A DNA stretch of 64,000 nt from DATIYF01 sp035517775 (lineage in GTDB: Bacteria; Acidobacteriota; Terriglobia; Terriglobales; Acidobacteriaceae): contig DATIYF010000020.1 of NCBI GenBank assembly GCA_035517775.1, forward strand, positions 14,195 through 78,194, given 5' to 3'. Below are positions 15,291 through 25,300 of this stretch, one piece after another. The position numbers and the translations under genes are program-made. The notes under the pieces are model-generated. The model was not told where the DNA came from and searched no databases. It saw only the letters and a list, made by a program, of their open reading frames with translations. Every line of letters begins with the position of its first letter. Within the stretch, counting starts at the first letter, position 1.

Positions 15291-16484
15291 ATGCGCCCCC
15301 TGGCCTCTCGCATTGCAAAAATGAGTGGAGAGGGCGCGCTCTCGGTGTACTCCCGTGCCAAGGAACTGGAGCGCGAAGGCCGCTCCATCATTCACCTGGA
15401 ACTGGGCGAGCCGGATTTTCACCCGGCTCCGGCGGTGAATGAAGCGCTCAAACGCGCCATTGATGGGGGCAAAGACCGCTACTGCCCCATGGTAGGGGTG
15501 CCTGCCTTGCGCGAGGCCATTGCCGATTACCTGCGCCGCACACGCAATCTTTCTGTTTCGCCCGAGCAGGTGGTGGTCGCGCCCGGCTGCAAGATCATTC
15601 TGGCGATGGCCATGCATGCGCTGATCGAGCCCGGCGATGAAATCCTTTACCCTGATCCCGGATTCCCGGCCTACTCATCTGTAACCCGCAGCCTGGGCGG
15701 AGTCTGTGTTCCCTTTGAGCTGGCCGAGCAAAACCGGCTTCAGCCTGATCCGGAGGAAATCGTCGCCCGGCTTACCGCGCGCAGCAAAGTGCTGATCACG
15801 AATTCGCCTGGAAATCCCACCGGCACGGTTTATACCGAGGAAGTTCAGCGGCAACTGGCCGAGCTGGCGGTGAAGCACGATCTCTGGGTGCTTTCGGATG
15901 AAATCTACGCCCGCATTCTTTACGGCGGTGGTTATGTTTCGATGATGGGCTACCCCGGCATGGCGGAACGCACCGTCATCATAGATGGCTTCTCCAAGAG
16001 TTTCGCCATGACCGGCTGGCGCCTGGGCTATGCAGTGGCCCCACCGGAAGTGGTACGCGCTCTCGAAATGCTCGTAGTCAACAGCTACACCTGCGTCGCC
16101 GAGTTCTCGCAGTATGGGGCGATCGAGGCGTTAACCGGCAGCACGAATGCCACCGAACGAATGGTCACGGAATTCGCTCGCCGCCGCGAGCAGTTTGTGG
16201 GCGACCTGAACCGCGTGCCCGGGTTCCGCTGTATTTCGCCACAAGGCGCCTTCTATGCCTGGGTGAACGTCTCCGATACCGGCCTGAGCGCGGAAGAGGT
16301 TTGCCGCCTGATGCTCGAGGAAGCCGGGGTCGCGGCCATTCCGGGTGCGGCGTTCGGCCCCGCGGGCAAGCAGTTTGTACGCTTCTCGTTTGCTTCTTCC
16401 ACCGCTACACTGCGCGATGCCGTGGAGCGAATTCAGCAGGTCTCCGCCGCCTGGCAGACCGCCTGCCAGGGCAAGGCGCGGTAA
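15291..16484 (+). CDS. PLP-dependent aminotransferase, class I/II (aspartate aminotransferase family)
   Basis: 397 residues, full family length. Signature segments: LELGEPDFHPAP near the N-terminus, the substrate/PLP motif NSPGNPTGTVY, the PLP Asp in VLSDEIYARI, and the Schiff-base Lys236 in DGFSKSFAMTGWRLGY; the substrate-carboxylate Arg is expected near RFSFAS. It catalyses amino transfer from an amino acid to a 2-oxo acid in the cytoplasm. Substrate cannot be set from sequence. Last gene of the receptor operon, so it may act on an imported amino acid or peptide product. Confidence 0.88.
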   Translation: MRPLASRIAKMSGEGALSVYSRAKELEREGRSIIHLELGEPDFHPAPAVNEALKRAIDGGKDRYCPMVGVPALREAIADYLRRTRNLSVSPEQVVVAPGCKIILAMAMHALIEPGDEILYPDPGFPAYSSVTRSLGGVCVPFELAEQNRLQPDPEEIVARLTARSKVLITNSPGNPTGTVYTEEVQRQLAELAVKHDLWVLSDEIYARILYGGGYVSMMGYPGMAERTVIIDGFSKSFAMTGWRLGYAVAPPEVVRALEMLVVNSYTCVAEFSQYGAIEALTGSTNATERMVTEFARRREQFVGDLNRVPGFRCISPQGAFYAWVNVSDTGLSAEEVCRLMLEEAGVAAIPGAAFGPAGKQFVRFSFASSTATLRDAVERIQQVSAAWQTACQGKAR

Positions 16485-16514
16485 GCGCTGTTGCCCGGGC
16501 TTGAGCTGCCGGAT

Positions 16515-19229
16515 TTAGTGAATGTCGCGTATCTTCAGGAAGCCGAGCACGGCACCGAGGAGAATGACGGCCATAGAGGCAAGAGCGGCCAAGGCCTGGC
16601 CAAAGGAAAACCGGAGGTTCTCTCCCTTCTTGGGGGCAGCCGGTTGTTTCTCACCTTCTACCCCGGCAACGGCTTCGGGGACCTGCTCGGTGGCAGCATC
16701 CACGCCCTTGCCATCGCCGGTGGTGCAGGAATCCCAATGCGCTGGACCGGGAAGGTAGCCGCAGGGGCGGCCCCTCGCTTCCTGTACCAGGTTCGATTCG
16801 AAGGCCCATCGCGAAGGCACGGCGTAACTCAGCAGCTGTGCCGGACGCGGCATTTTGTAAACGGCGCGAATACCTCCTCCCAGGGCGATGATCGGCAACA
16901 GGACCACGGGCAGCAGGGCGATCGCACTTTCGGTGGTGCTGCTGCGCGCCGAGATGGCAAGGCCCAGCGCCGCCCCCACCAGGGAAGCAAGAATCAGCAC
17001 GCTTGCCGTGGCCAGGAAGTCGCCCTTCAGGCCACACCAGAAATAGACGATGGCGAGCAGCGCCAGGCACTGAAACACACACAAGCCCAAAAGCACGGCG
17101 AACTTCGAGAAGACGTAAGAAGGCAACTTCAGGTTGACCATGCGCTCGCGCTGAAAGATGGTCCATTCGCCGACCACATCACGGGCAGCGTTGTTGCACC
17201 CAAACCAGATTGCCGCCACTACCATCAGGAACTCCACTCCGCTCAGGTTCCCACCCAATTCGGCGAACGCTTGCGCCGCGCCAGGGGAAAATGGAACCCG
17301 GGGATTCAGCGGCGCCGGCTGCTTAATGAGGTCAAAAACCAATCCAATCAAGACCCCAAACAGTGGCGCCTGCAACAGAAGAATGATGAGTTGCGCCCGG
17401 TCGCGAACCTTGAGCACCAGATTACGGCGAACCAGAACCAGCCATTGCCCCAGGCCGAGGTGACGCGGCGGCTTGGCCGCGCTTTCGCCGCTGGGTGGGC
17501 TTTGCCGGGCCCGGTCTTGTACAAATTGCTGATGGTAGGGCGACTTGGCAAAGCGGTCGCACCATTCGGGAGTACGCGCGGAGGCCAGGCCAGTCAGCAG
17601 CATCTCCGGGTTCAAGTCTTTGTCGCCAGGGCCTTCCACCTGGGTGCCGCCACCGCTCCTCGGCCGGTTGTGAAAGAACTTGATCGAGTCAGGATAAGCC
17701 GGGCCGAAATACGCCAGGGCCCCGGTGCCTCCGGAATCGCGGGAAATCATGATCAAATTGTCGAACTTTCGGAAGACGTCGGTGCTGGGCTGGTGAATCG
17801 TGGTGATGATGGTCTTGCCCTGCTGCGAGAGCCGCTTGAGCAGGTCCACTACTCCCTCCGCGTCGTAGGAGGAAAGGCCGGAAGTCGGCTCATCGAGAAA
17901 AAGCACCGGCAGGTCGCTGATGAGCTCCAAAGCGATGTTGACCCGCTTCCGCTGTCCCCCGCTTAGAACTTTGTGCTCGGGCGAGCCGATCAGAGAGTTT
18001 TTCTTGTCCAGAATTCCAAGTTCCTCCAGAATTCTGTCAATGCGCGCTTCAATTTCCTTGTCGGAGAGGTCGGTGCGCAATTTAGTGGAAAAATACAAGG
18101 CTTCGCGCACCGTGAGCTGCGAGTGAACAATCTCGTCCTGGGGGACGTAGCCCATCTGCTGGCGGAACTGGTCATAGTACCGGTACAGGTCTGAACCGTT
18201 GAACAGGACCTGTCCCTGGGAAGGGGGAGAGTAGCCGTTCAGAGCCTTCAGAAAAGTTGTCTTGCCCGCTCCCGCCGGCCCCATGAGCGCGACCAGCTCC
18301 GAGGGATACACGGTGAGGGATATGGGATCGAGCAATCGCTTGCCGTCGGCGGCGCTGACGACCACATCCACCGCCTGGATGGAAACATTGCCTTCGTATT
18401 TACGCTGGCTCAAGCTGCCATCTGGCAGCAACTGAAAGCCGACGTTGCCCAGGACAATCTCCTGGCCGGGAAGCACCTGCACCCGGCCAGTGACTCGCAT
18501 TCCGTTCACGAAGGTTCCGTTGAGCGAGCCCAGGTCTTCGACAAAAACTCCTTCCGGCCCGCGCACCAGCCGGGCGTGATGCCACGAGACCATGGGATGA
18601 TCAATCGGGTGCTCACACTCGGGGTCGCGGCCAATCACGATCGAGTTGCGAGTGAAAGTGACCGATTGATGGGCGGCATCGCCGACCACCGTCGGCCCAC
18701 TCAAAAGACGGGAAGCGCCGATCTTGAAGGAACCGAAGTACACGTCGTCGGAAGGCAGAAGCGCGGCTTCCGTAATTCGGTTTTGAATTTCACCAATCGC
18801 GGTGCCGTTGCGGGAATTCAGGTCCTGCAGAATGTATTGGCCGTTGCGCTGTGAAATACGCGCATGGTTCCAGGAGATCATCGGAAAATCGAGCACGATG
18901 TCGGATTCCGGAGCGCGTCCAATTGAAATGATCCCAGGTTCTCGAACTGCGGCCGGCCGGGTTTTCTGCTGCGGCCAGGGCAGCGGAGTCAGGCTGCCGA
19001 GGGTCACCTGCGACTGGGGTGTGACCGCCACCGGCGAACGGGGCGGAATGCGGTGATTATCAACGTATGTGCCGTTAGTGGAACCCAGGTCTTCCAGGAC
19101 AAATCCGTTTTCATATTGCGTGAGACGGCAATGATGGCCGGAGACGGTAGGGTGATTTACGACAAGGTCGCAGGCAGGGTCACTTCCAATCAGCCAGGAT
19201 GCAAGAACTTGCAGTGCATGGGGAGACAT
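16515..19229 (-). CDS. ABC-2 (ABCG-like) transporter with three N-terminal FHA domains
   Basis: 904 residues from the ATG at 19229 (GGAG six bases upstream). Three FHA domains lie at about 5-75, 100-165 and 185-255, each with the phosphothreonine-binding pattern (VSGHHCRL/STNGTYV, SWNHARI/SRNGTAI, SWHHARL/SLNGTFV). An ABC ATPase follows (about 285-500: GPAGAGKTTFLKAL, LSGGQRKR, VLFLDEPTSGL), then an ABC-2 membrane domain (about 625-800, with NNAARDVVGEW) and a last transmembrane helix at the C-terminus after an extracytoplasmic loop. Three FHA copies suggest docking to a Thr-phosphorylated partner; the kinase next door is the obvious candidate. Substrate unknown. Confidence 0.9.
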   Translation of the reverse strand: MSPHALQVLASWLIGSDPACDLVVNHPTVSGHHCRLTQYENGFVLEDLGSTNGTYVDNHRIPPRSPVAVTPQSQVTLGSLTPLPWPQQKTRPAAVREPGIISIGRAPESDIVLDFPMISWNHARISQRNGQYILQDLNSRNGTAIGEIQNRITEAALLPSDDVYFGSFKIGASRLLSGPTVVGDAAHQSVTFTRNSIVIGRDPECEHPIDHPMVSWHHARLVRGPEGVFVEDLGSLNGTFVNGMRVTGRVQVLPGQEIVLGNVGFQLLPDGSLSQRKYEGNVSIQAVDVVVSAADGKRLLDPISLTVYPSELVALMGPAGAGKTTFLKALNGYSPPSQGQVLFNGSDLYRYYDQFRQQMGYVPQDEIVHSQLTVREALYFSTKLRTDLSDKEIEARIDRILEELGILDKKNSLIGSPEHKVLSGGQRKRVNIALELISDLPVLFLDEPTSGLSSYDAEGVVDLLKRLSQQGKTIITTIHQPSTDVFRKFDNLIMISRDSGGTGALAYFGPAYPDSIKFFHNRPRSGGGTQVEGPGDKDLNPEMLLTGLASARTPEWCDRFAKSPYHQQFVQDRARQSPPSGESAAKPPRHLGLGQWLVLVRRNLVLKVRDRAQLIILLLQAPLFGVLIGLVFDLIKQPAPLNPRVPFSPGAAQAFAELGGNLSGVEFLMVVAAIWFGCNNAARDVVGEWTIFQRERMVNLKLPSYVFSKFAVLLGLCVFQCLALLAIVYFWCGLKGDFLATASVLILASLVGAALGLAISARSSTTESAIALLPVVLLPIIALGGGIRAVYKMPRPAQLLSYAVPSRWAFESNLVQEARGRPCGYLPGPAHWDSCTTGDGKGVDAATEQVPEAVAGVEGEKQPAAPKKGENLRFSFGQALAALASMAVILLGAVLGFLKIRDIH

Positions 19230-19346
19230 CACCAGCTCCAAGCCGCGCCATCATACTAAGACCCCCGAAGCTGGGGCAAGCCGCGAATGTGCCTTTTTTC
19301 AAGAAATTGCGGCCAAAAGCCGGCCGGAATTTATCCCGATATCTTC

Positions 19347-19374
19347 TTGACCCTGAAGTCCAGCCGACTATAAT
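19347..19374 (+). promoter_or_regulatory. Sigma-70-type promoter of the Ser/Thr kinase
   Basis: TTGACC (19347-19352), a 16-bp spacer, then a perfect TATAAT (19369-19374). It points at the kinase gene, whose start is about 85 bp beyond the expected transcription start. This is the clearest housekeeping promoter in the window. Confidence 0.7.
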
Positions 19375-19464
19375 TTGCGGCGAGATTGTAAGCTTCCTCC
19401 CCGAATCACGTCCTAGTTAGTAGCCCGGAAATATCTGATCACCAGGCCGAGACAGGAGCCTTCC

Positions 19465-21111
19465 ATGAGCGAGACCAACAAGCAGATTGGCGACTATGAG
19501 ATCCTCGACGAACTGGGCGCGGGCGGAATGGGCCGTGTCTATCGGGTGCGCAACGTCATCTCCGACCGCATTGAAGCCATGAAAGTTCTGCTGCCCGACC
19601 TCGCCGGACGGCAGGAGCTGGCGGCGCGTTTTGTGCGCGAGATCAAGCTGCTGGCCAGCCTGGACCATCCCAATATCGCCGCCCTGCGCACCGCCTTCAC
19701 TGCCAATAATCAGCTCATCATGATCATGGAATACATCGAGGGCACGTCGCTGGCGGCGCGCATCGAGCGCGGGCCCATCGCGGTCACCGAGGCCGTGGAT
19801 TATGTGGACCAGGTGCTCTCCGCCCTGAGCTATGCCCATCAGCGGCAGGTGATCCACCGCGACATTAAACCCGCCAACATGATGCTGACCCCGCAAGGGG
19901 TAGTGAAACTGATGGATTTCGGCATTGCCCGCTCCGGCGAAGACCGCAGCCTCACCCAGACAGGAACCACGCTTGGATCTCTGAATTACATGTCGCCGGA
20001 GCAGGTGAAGGGGCAGACGGCCGACGCCCGCTCCGACCTCTATTCTCTGGGCATTTCCCTTTATGAGATGGTGACCGGCCAATTGCCCTTCCAGGCCGAT
20101 AGCGACTACGCCATCATGGCGGCGCAGGTGAAAGAATCTCCGCGGGCGCCGATCGAGTTGCAGCCGGGGCTGCCGGCGGCGCTGAATGAGATCATCCTGA
20201 CTGCAATCGCCAAGGAGCCGGAGAAAAGATTTCAGTCGGCAGATGCCTTCCGCAATGCATTGAGCTCGCTGCGCCCGGCTTCTGCTCCGAGGCCCAGCAC
20301 GGGCTCGCGCCAGGCCACGCTGGTGGATACGGCGGTGACTGCCACGCTTGTCAGCCCGGTGCAGGGCGTGACCGCGCCGGTGGTCAATAGTCAGCCGCCC
20401 TCGGACCACGCGCGAACGGTGCTGGATACCCGGTCTCAGGCGCACCCGGTTGCTCCCGCGCAGCCTGCGGCCCCGCCGCCTCAGTCCAGTATGCCGCCGC
20501 CGGCCAGCAGTCATAAAGGCCTCTACATGGCGGTGGGCGCGTTGCTGCTGGTGGCGGCGTTGGCCGGCGCCACCATCTACATAAATTACAGCAAGAACGG
20601 AAAAGCAGCCGCCAACCCGACAACCGAGACCAAATCGCCTGCTACCCAAAGGCTTTCCAAGCCTCACCTCCCGGCGACCTCGCAGCCCCAGCCCTTGCGC
20701 TCTCAAGCCCCGCCCTTGCCGCCCACTAAAGCCGTCGTTGCGCCGCCTGTAACCCAGGCGGCGAAAAAGAGCCGCATGGGAGCCATGGCCGGGCAGGAGG
20801 CGAGCACGCAGCCGGTTGCGCCTGCGCCGTCGCCCCAGAACACGGCTGAGCTTGACGATCTGGAGCACCAGGTTGACCAGCTGACCGCGCGGTCGGCGGC
20901 GGTGAACAGCAGCCTCGACACTTTGCGCCAGCGGCAGAACGCCGCCGGTTACGGGCTGCGCGGAGACATCGCCGCCCGCCAGGAGAGCATGAAGTTGAAC
21001 CTCTCTAAAGCGCAGGATGCCGTGCAGCACGGAGACGTGGAGCGTGCCAAGCGCTACCTTCCACTGGCAGAAAGCGACGTCGAAGCTTTGGAGCAGTTTC
21101 TGGGACGCTAG
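19465..21111 (+). CDS. Membrane Ser/Thr protein kinase (PknB-like)
   Basis: 548 residues; ribosome site AGGAG seven bases upstream. Kinase domain 11-270 with all key residues: glycine loop GAGGMGRVY, Lys40 (EAMKVL), catalytic Asp133 (HRDIKPAN), DFG Asp151, and GSLNYMSPEQ. A Pro-rich cytoplasmic linker (270-350) is followed by one transmembrane helix (353-373). The outer part is Ala/Pro-rich with a C-terminal coiled coil (LDDLEHQVDQLTARSAAVN), and no PASTA repeats. It autophosphorylates and phosphorylates Thr/Ser targets; the divergent triple-FHA transporter is a likely binding partner. Confidence 0.92.
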   Translation: MSETNKQIGDYEILDELGAGGMGRVYRVRNVISDRIEAMKVLLPDLAGRQELAARFVREIKLLASLDHPNIAALRTAFTANNQLIMIMEYIEGTSLAARIERGPIAVTEAVDYVDQVLSALSYAHQRQVIHRDIKPANMMLTPQGVVKLMDFGIARSGEDRSLTQTGTTLGSLNYMSPEQVKGQTADARSDLYSLGISLYEMVTGQLPFQADSDYAIMAAQVKESPRAPIELQPGLPAALNEIILTAIAKEPEKRFQSADAFRNALSSLRPASAPRPSTGSRQATLVDTAVTATLVSPVQGVTAPVVNSQPPSDHARTVLDTRSQAHPVAPAQPAAPPPQSSMPPPASSHKGLYMAVGALLLVAALAGATIYINYSKNGKAAANPTTETKSPATQRLSKPHLPATSQPQPLRSQAPPLPPTKAVVAPPVTQAAKKSRMGAMAGQEASTQPVAPAPSPQNTAELDDLEHQVDQLTARSAAVNSSLDTLRQRQNAAGYGLRGDIAARQESMKLNLSKAQDAVQHGDVERAKRYLPLAESDVEALEQFLGR

Positions 21112-21304
21112 CCATTTTCACCCGCCGGACAGCCACCATGATCCCAACGGGAGATGCCACAGGCGCCACCAGGAGTCGCGCCACCAACCACGCCTGCATC
21201 CGCCGGTTTTCGTTGCCCGTCGCGGTAGTCAAAATCCACTTCCCGAACGATGGATGAAGCGGCTCCGCATTATGCGAGGTTCAGATCAAAGAGAGCTAAC
21301 ATAG

Positions 21305-22309
21305 CTATCGTGCCGGAGCATACACGAGCACCATGAATGTGCCCGGCTTAATTGAAGGCCGGGTTTGCCCTGCTTCGGGCGGCCCCAATTCTGCTGTCGC
21401 CAGATAGATCTTGTGTGTCTTGGGATCCACGGCCATGGTCCGGGCGCCACGGGCGGTCGCCACGTCTCCAAGTACCTCATACCTGCCGTTCTGCGACTCC
21501 TGCACGACCGTCAGCGTTCCTTCGCCGTTCGAGGCGAATGCGCGCTTCAGCGCCGGGTCGAATTTGGCCGCATCCGTTCCCGCCCCCGTCGGCAGCTTCG
21601 CCAACTGTTTGCCATCTTTGGTCGAAATCACCACCATGACCTTGTTTCCGCATACAGAAAACAACACCTCCCGCTTTGGGTCGAGAGCCAGCCCGCTCGG
21701 TTCTTCGCAACCGTTCAGCTTCCATCGCTGATCTTGTTTCCAGGTTTTAGTGTTGACTGCGGCGATTTCGCCCAGGTCTTGCACGTTGACATAAACATGA
21801 CCTTCATCCGTAGCGGCAAACTCAAGCTTTCCTCCCAGCGGCACGGTCGCGACTACTTTCAAAGTTGCCGGATCGATGGCCATCAGGTCCTTGCTGCGTC
21901 CGTTCATCACAATCACATCTTTCGAATGAGGATCGTAGATGATCGCGTCCGGATTCTCCCCGGCCTTGATTTCCGTGCGCGGCTTGAGCGTATCGAGATC
22001 GAAGACGGTTACCGTTCCTGCGCGGCCATTGGTGCTGAAACCGAGGTTCCGGCCTGGTACCAGGGCAATGCCGTGAGCGCCATTGGCGGGAATCTCGCCC
22101 ACCACCTTTCCGTTGGATGTGTCGAGGACCTCAATCTTGTTCAAGTGCGCCACGAACAGGCGATCACCGTTTGAAGAAAGTGTCAGATAGTCCCAGAAGC
22201 CATCGCCACCAATTGTCCAGGTGGCGACCTGCTTGTACAACGGCATAAACGACTGGGTGAAACCGCCGGTCGTCCAGAGAAGTAACAATATCAGTGTCAG
22301 TTTCTTCAT
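21305..22309 (-). CDS. Secreted YncE-like beta-propeller protein
   Basis: 334 residues with a signal peptide (MKKLTLILLLLWTTGGFTQS). Repeated blades of the type seen in YncE/cytochrome-d1-like propellers: DRLFVAHLNKIEVLDTSNGK, GFSTNGRAGTVTVFDLDT, DVIVMNGRSKDLMAID, HVYVNVQDLGEIAAVNT. No haem- or quinone-binding motif is evident. The start ATG overlaps the RND pump's stop (ATGA), so it is co-translated with the efflux operon. A periplasmic binding or scaffold role is inferred; no catalytic role is supported. Confidence 0.85.
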   Translation of the reverse strand: MKKLTLILLLLWTTGGFTQSFMPLYKQVATWTIGGDGFWDYLTLSSNGDRLFVAHLNKIEVLDTSNGKVVGEIPANGAHGIALVPGRNLGFSTNGRAGTVTVFDLDTLKPRTEIKAGENPDAIIYDPHSKDVIVMNGRSKDLMAIDPATLKVVATVPLGGKLEFAATDEGHVYVNVQDLGEIAAVNTKTWKQDQRWKLNGCEEPSGLALDPKREVLFSVCGNKVMVVISTKDGKQLAKLPTGAGTDAAKFDPALKRAFASNGEGTLTVVQESQNGRYEVLGDVATARGARTMAVDPKTHKIYLATAELGPPEAGQTRPSIKPGTFMVLVYAPAR

Positions 22310-25300
22310 TGTGAAGTCCCTTCCGAGTGGCTCAGATAGTAATGAACCGCAGGAGTGATGATCAGCGACAACAGCAGCGAAATCGCGATACCCCCGATCA
22401 CCGCGACGGCCAGCGGTTGCAGCATTTGGGAGCCCGCCCCGAGCGCAAATGCCAGTGGGAGCATGCCCGCCGCGGCGGCGAGAGCGGTCATCAGGATGGG
22501 GCGTAACCGTCGCCTGCCCGCCAATACCATGGCTCTGGCCGGCGTAAGGCCATCCGCACGATATTTCTGGTCGGCGTCCAGCAGCAGAATTCCGTTCTTG
22601 GCGACGATGCCGATCACCATGATGAGTCCCATGAACGAGGAAAGATTGAAGCTGATGCCGGTCACAAGCAGTGCCAGAAATACACCGGCGGTGGAGAGCA
22701 GCGCGGAACAGAGAATGGATACGGGCGCAGCAAAGGTCCGAAACTCGAATAACAGCACGGTGAAAACCAACACAACCGCCACTACCAGGACCAGCAGGAG
22801 GTCGCGGAAGGATTGCCGTTGTTCCTGGTATTTGCCGCCATATTCAATTCGAATGGAAGATGGAAGGTTCAGGCCAGTGACGGTCTTTTGCACCTCCGCC
22901 ATGGCGCTGCCAAGGTCGCGCCCTTCGAGACGAGCGGTTACGGAGACCACGCGCTGCAGGTCTTCGCGGCGAATCTGATTTTGCCCGGGAAGTTGGGTGA
23001 TCGTGGCGAGCGAACCCAGAGTTGCCGTGCGACCACTGCCGCTTGCCAGCAGGGTGTTCTCCATGTTGCTTAAGCTACTGCGGTTCGCCGCGGGGAACCG
23101 CACTCGGATGGCGTAGGCACGGTCGTTGGCAATCACTGGAACTGATGCCGGATCGCCTTCGAGAATAGCAGTCGCATCCACAGCTACTTCTTCGGGAGTG
23201 AATCCGGCATGAGCGGCGATTAAGGGATCGACGCGAAAAACGGTAGCGGGGCCGCTGATAGTATTTTCAATTCCATTGCGCAGATCAACGATACCCTGGA
23301 CCTTGCGGATGGCGTCGGCGACCTTGGGCGCCCAGTCATTTAACAGGGCGGGATCGCTCGAAAACAGCTTGATGTAAACGTCTTCGGGTTCGTTCGACAG
23401 GTCACCAATCATGTCCTGGAGGACTTCCACGAATTCAACCGTGACTCCGGGTTCCTGGTGGGCGATCTCGGCCCGCAACTGGGCGACGACCTCCTCGGTG
23501 CTGCGGCTGCGCTTCTGTTTGAGTTTGACTGCAATATCTCCCCGGTTCGCCTCGGTCACCGCCGCCAGCCCCAATTCGAGACCGGTTCGGCGGGAGGCGC
23601 CCTCGACTTCGGGCACGCTCCGTATCATCTGCTCGATATGGCCGATCATTCGGTTGGTTTCTTCAAGCGAAGTACCCGGCGGCGTCCAGTAGTCGAGAAT
23701 GAATCCACCCTCATCCATCGGCGGGAGCAAGTCCGTCCCCAGAGCCTGATAGCAGAAGTACGAGGCCACCACCAAGCCCAGCGCAAAAAGCCCGACCCAC
23801 TTCGGCCGGCCGAACGCAAAGCGCAAGGTCTTTTCGTAGAAGTCAAGGATGCGGCGCAGACGGGGAGAAAGCGATCGTTCCTCGACCGCTTCCAGTTCTT
23901 CCGGGGTCAACGCAGCGTCTGATTGGAACTCGGCATGCTTCTTGATGAAGTACTGGCTGAGGGTGGGTGTCCAGGTCAACGCCAGGCCTAGGGACGCAAG
24001 CAAGGATACGGACACGGTGATCGCCAGGGCACGGAAGAACAGTCCTGTGACTCCGCTGATGCCGATCAGCGGCAGGAAAACCACGATCGGGGTGATCGTC
24101 GAGCCAAGCAGAGGCGCCGTAATTTCCGACAGTGCCCTGCGGATGGCAAGCAACCGGTTCTGGCCCGCTTGGTGGTGAAGCGCGATATTCTCAACCACCA
24201 CGATGGCATCGTCAATCACGAGCCCGACAGCGGCGGCGAGCCCGCCGAGCGTCATTAGATTGAAGCTGAGCCCGAGCAACTTGATGGCAATGCAACTGAC
24301 GACCACCGTAACCGGAATTACCATCGCGGCGATGAACGATGTGCCCCAGTCGCGCAGAAAAAGAACCATGATGAGCGAGGCGAGAGCGATGCCGATGAGG
24401 ATGGCGTCCCGCACGCTCTTGATGGACTCGGTGACTATCTCCGACTGGTCGTAAAACGGCTGAAGCTGGATTCCAGGGGGAAGTGTCTGCCGGATGCCGG
24501 CGATTTCTGTATGCACTTCATCGGCGACCTGCACGGTATTGCTGTCGGGCTGGCGGTTTATGTTGAGCAGCACCGCCGGCTTGCCATTTGCGGTTACCGC
24601 CGTATATAGGGGCTTTACGCCTGTTTCGACCTTCGCCACATCCCCAACCCGCACCGGCGCGCCGCCCTCGGTGGTCTTGATCACGATCTGGCTGAGTTGA
24701 GCCGGATCGCGTACTTGGCCGGTAACGAGCGTCAGGTAAAGCTGGTGATTTTGCGGGAGCAGGCCGGGCGAGTCGATAAGATCGGTCCGGCGCACGGCCT
24801 CGAGCAAGTCGCCGACTGTGACCTTTGCGGCCAGCAGTTTGGCGGGGCTGGGCGTGATGTGAAACTCCGGCTCCTCTCCGCCCTGCACCACAACCGCCGC
24901 AACGCCATTTAAGCGATTGAGACGCGGTTTGAGCTCGTAGGTCGCCATCTCCCAAAGTTGGGTTTGCGGCGCCGTATCCGAAGTAAGGCTGTAGCCGAGG
25001 ATGGGGAAGCTCGCAAACGTCAGCCGGTGGGTGGTGATCGCGGCAGAGGCCGGCAGTTCCGAGCGGATGCGGCCGAGGGCCGCATCCACCAGTTGCAGCG
25101 TTTCTACCATATCCACATGCCAGTCGAAGAAAAGATCGATTTCGGCATCGCCGCGGCTGGTGATGGACTTCACGGACTCGATACCCGGAACGCTGTTGAC
25201 AGACTCCTCGATCGGTCGAGTGATGGTCACCATCATCTGGTCAATCGGCATGACGCCATTGCTCACGCCAATAACGACACGAGGAAAATCGGTCTGGGGA

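Noticed and set aside
19417..21030. 537-codon open frame opposite the Ser/Thr kinase
   Set aside because: Arg/His/Gly-rich translation without motifs, exactly opposite a complete kinase in high-G+C DNA.
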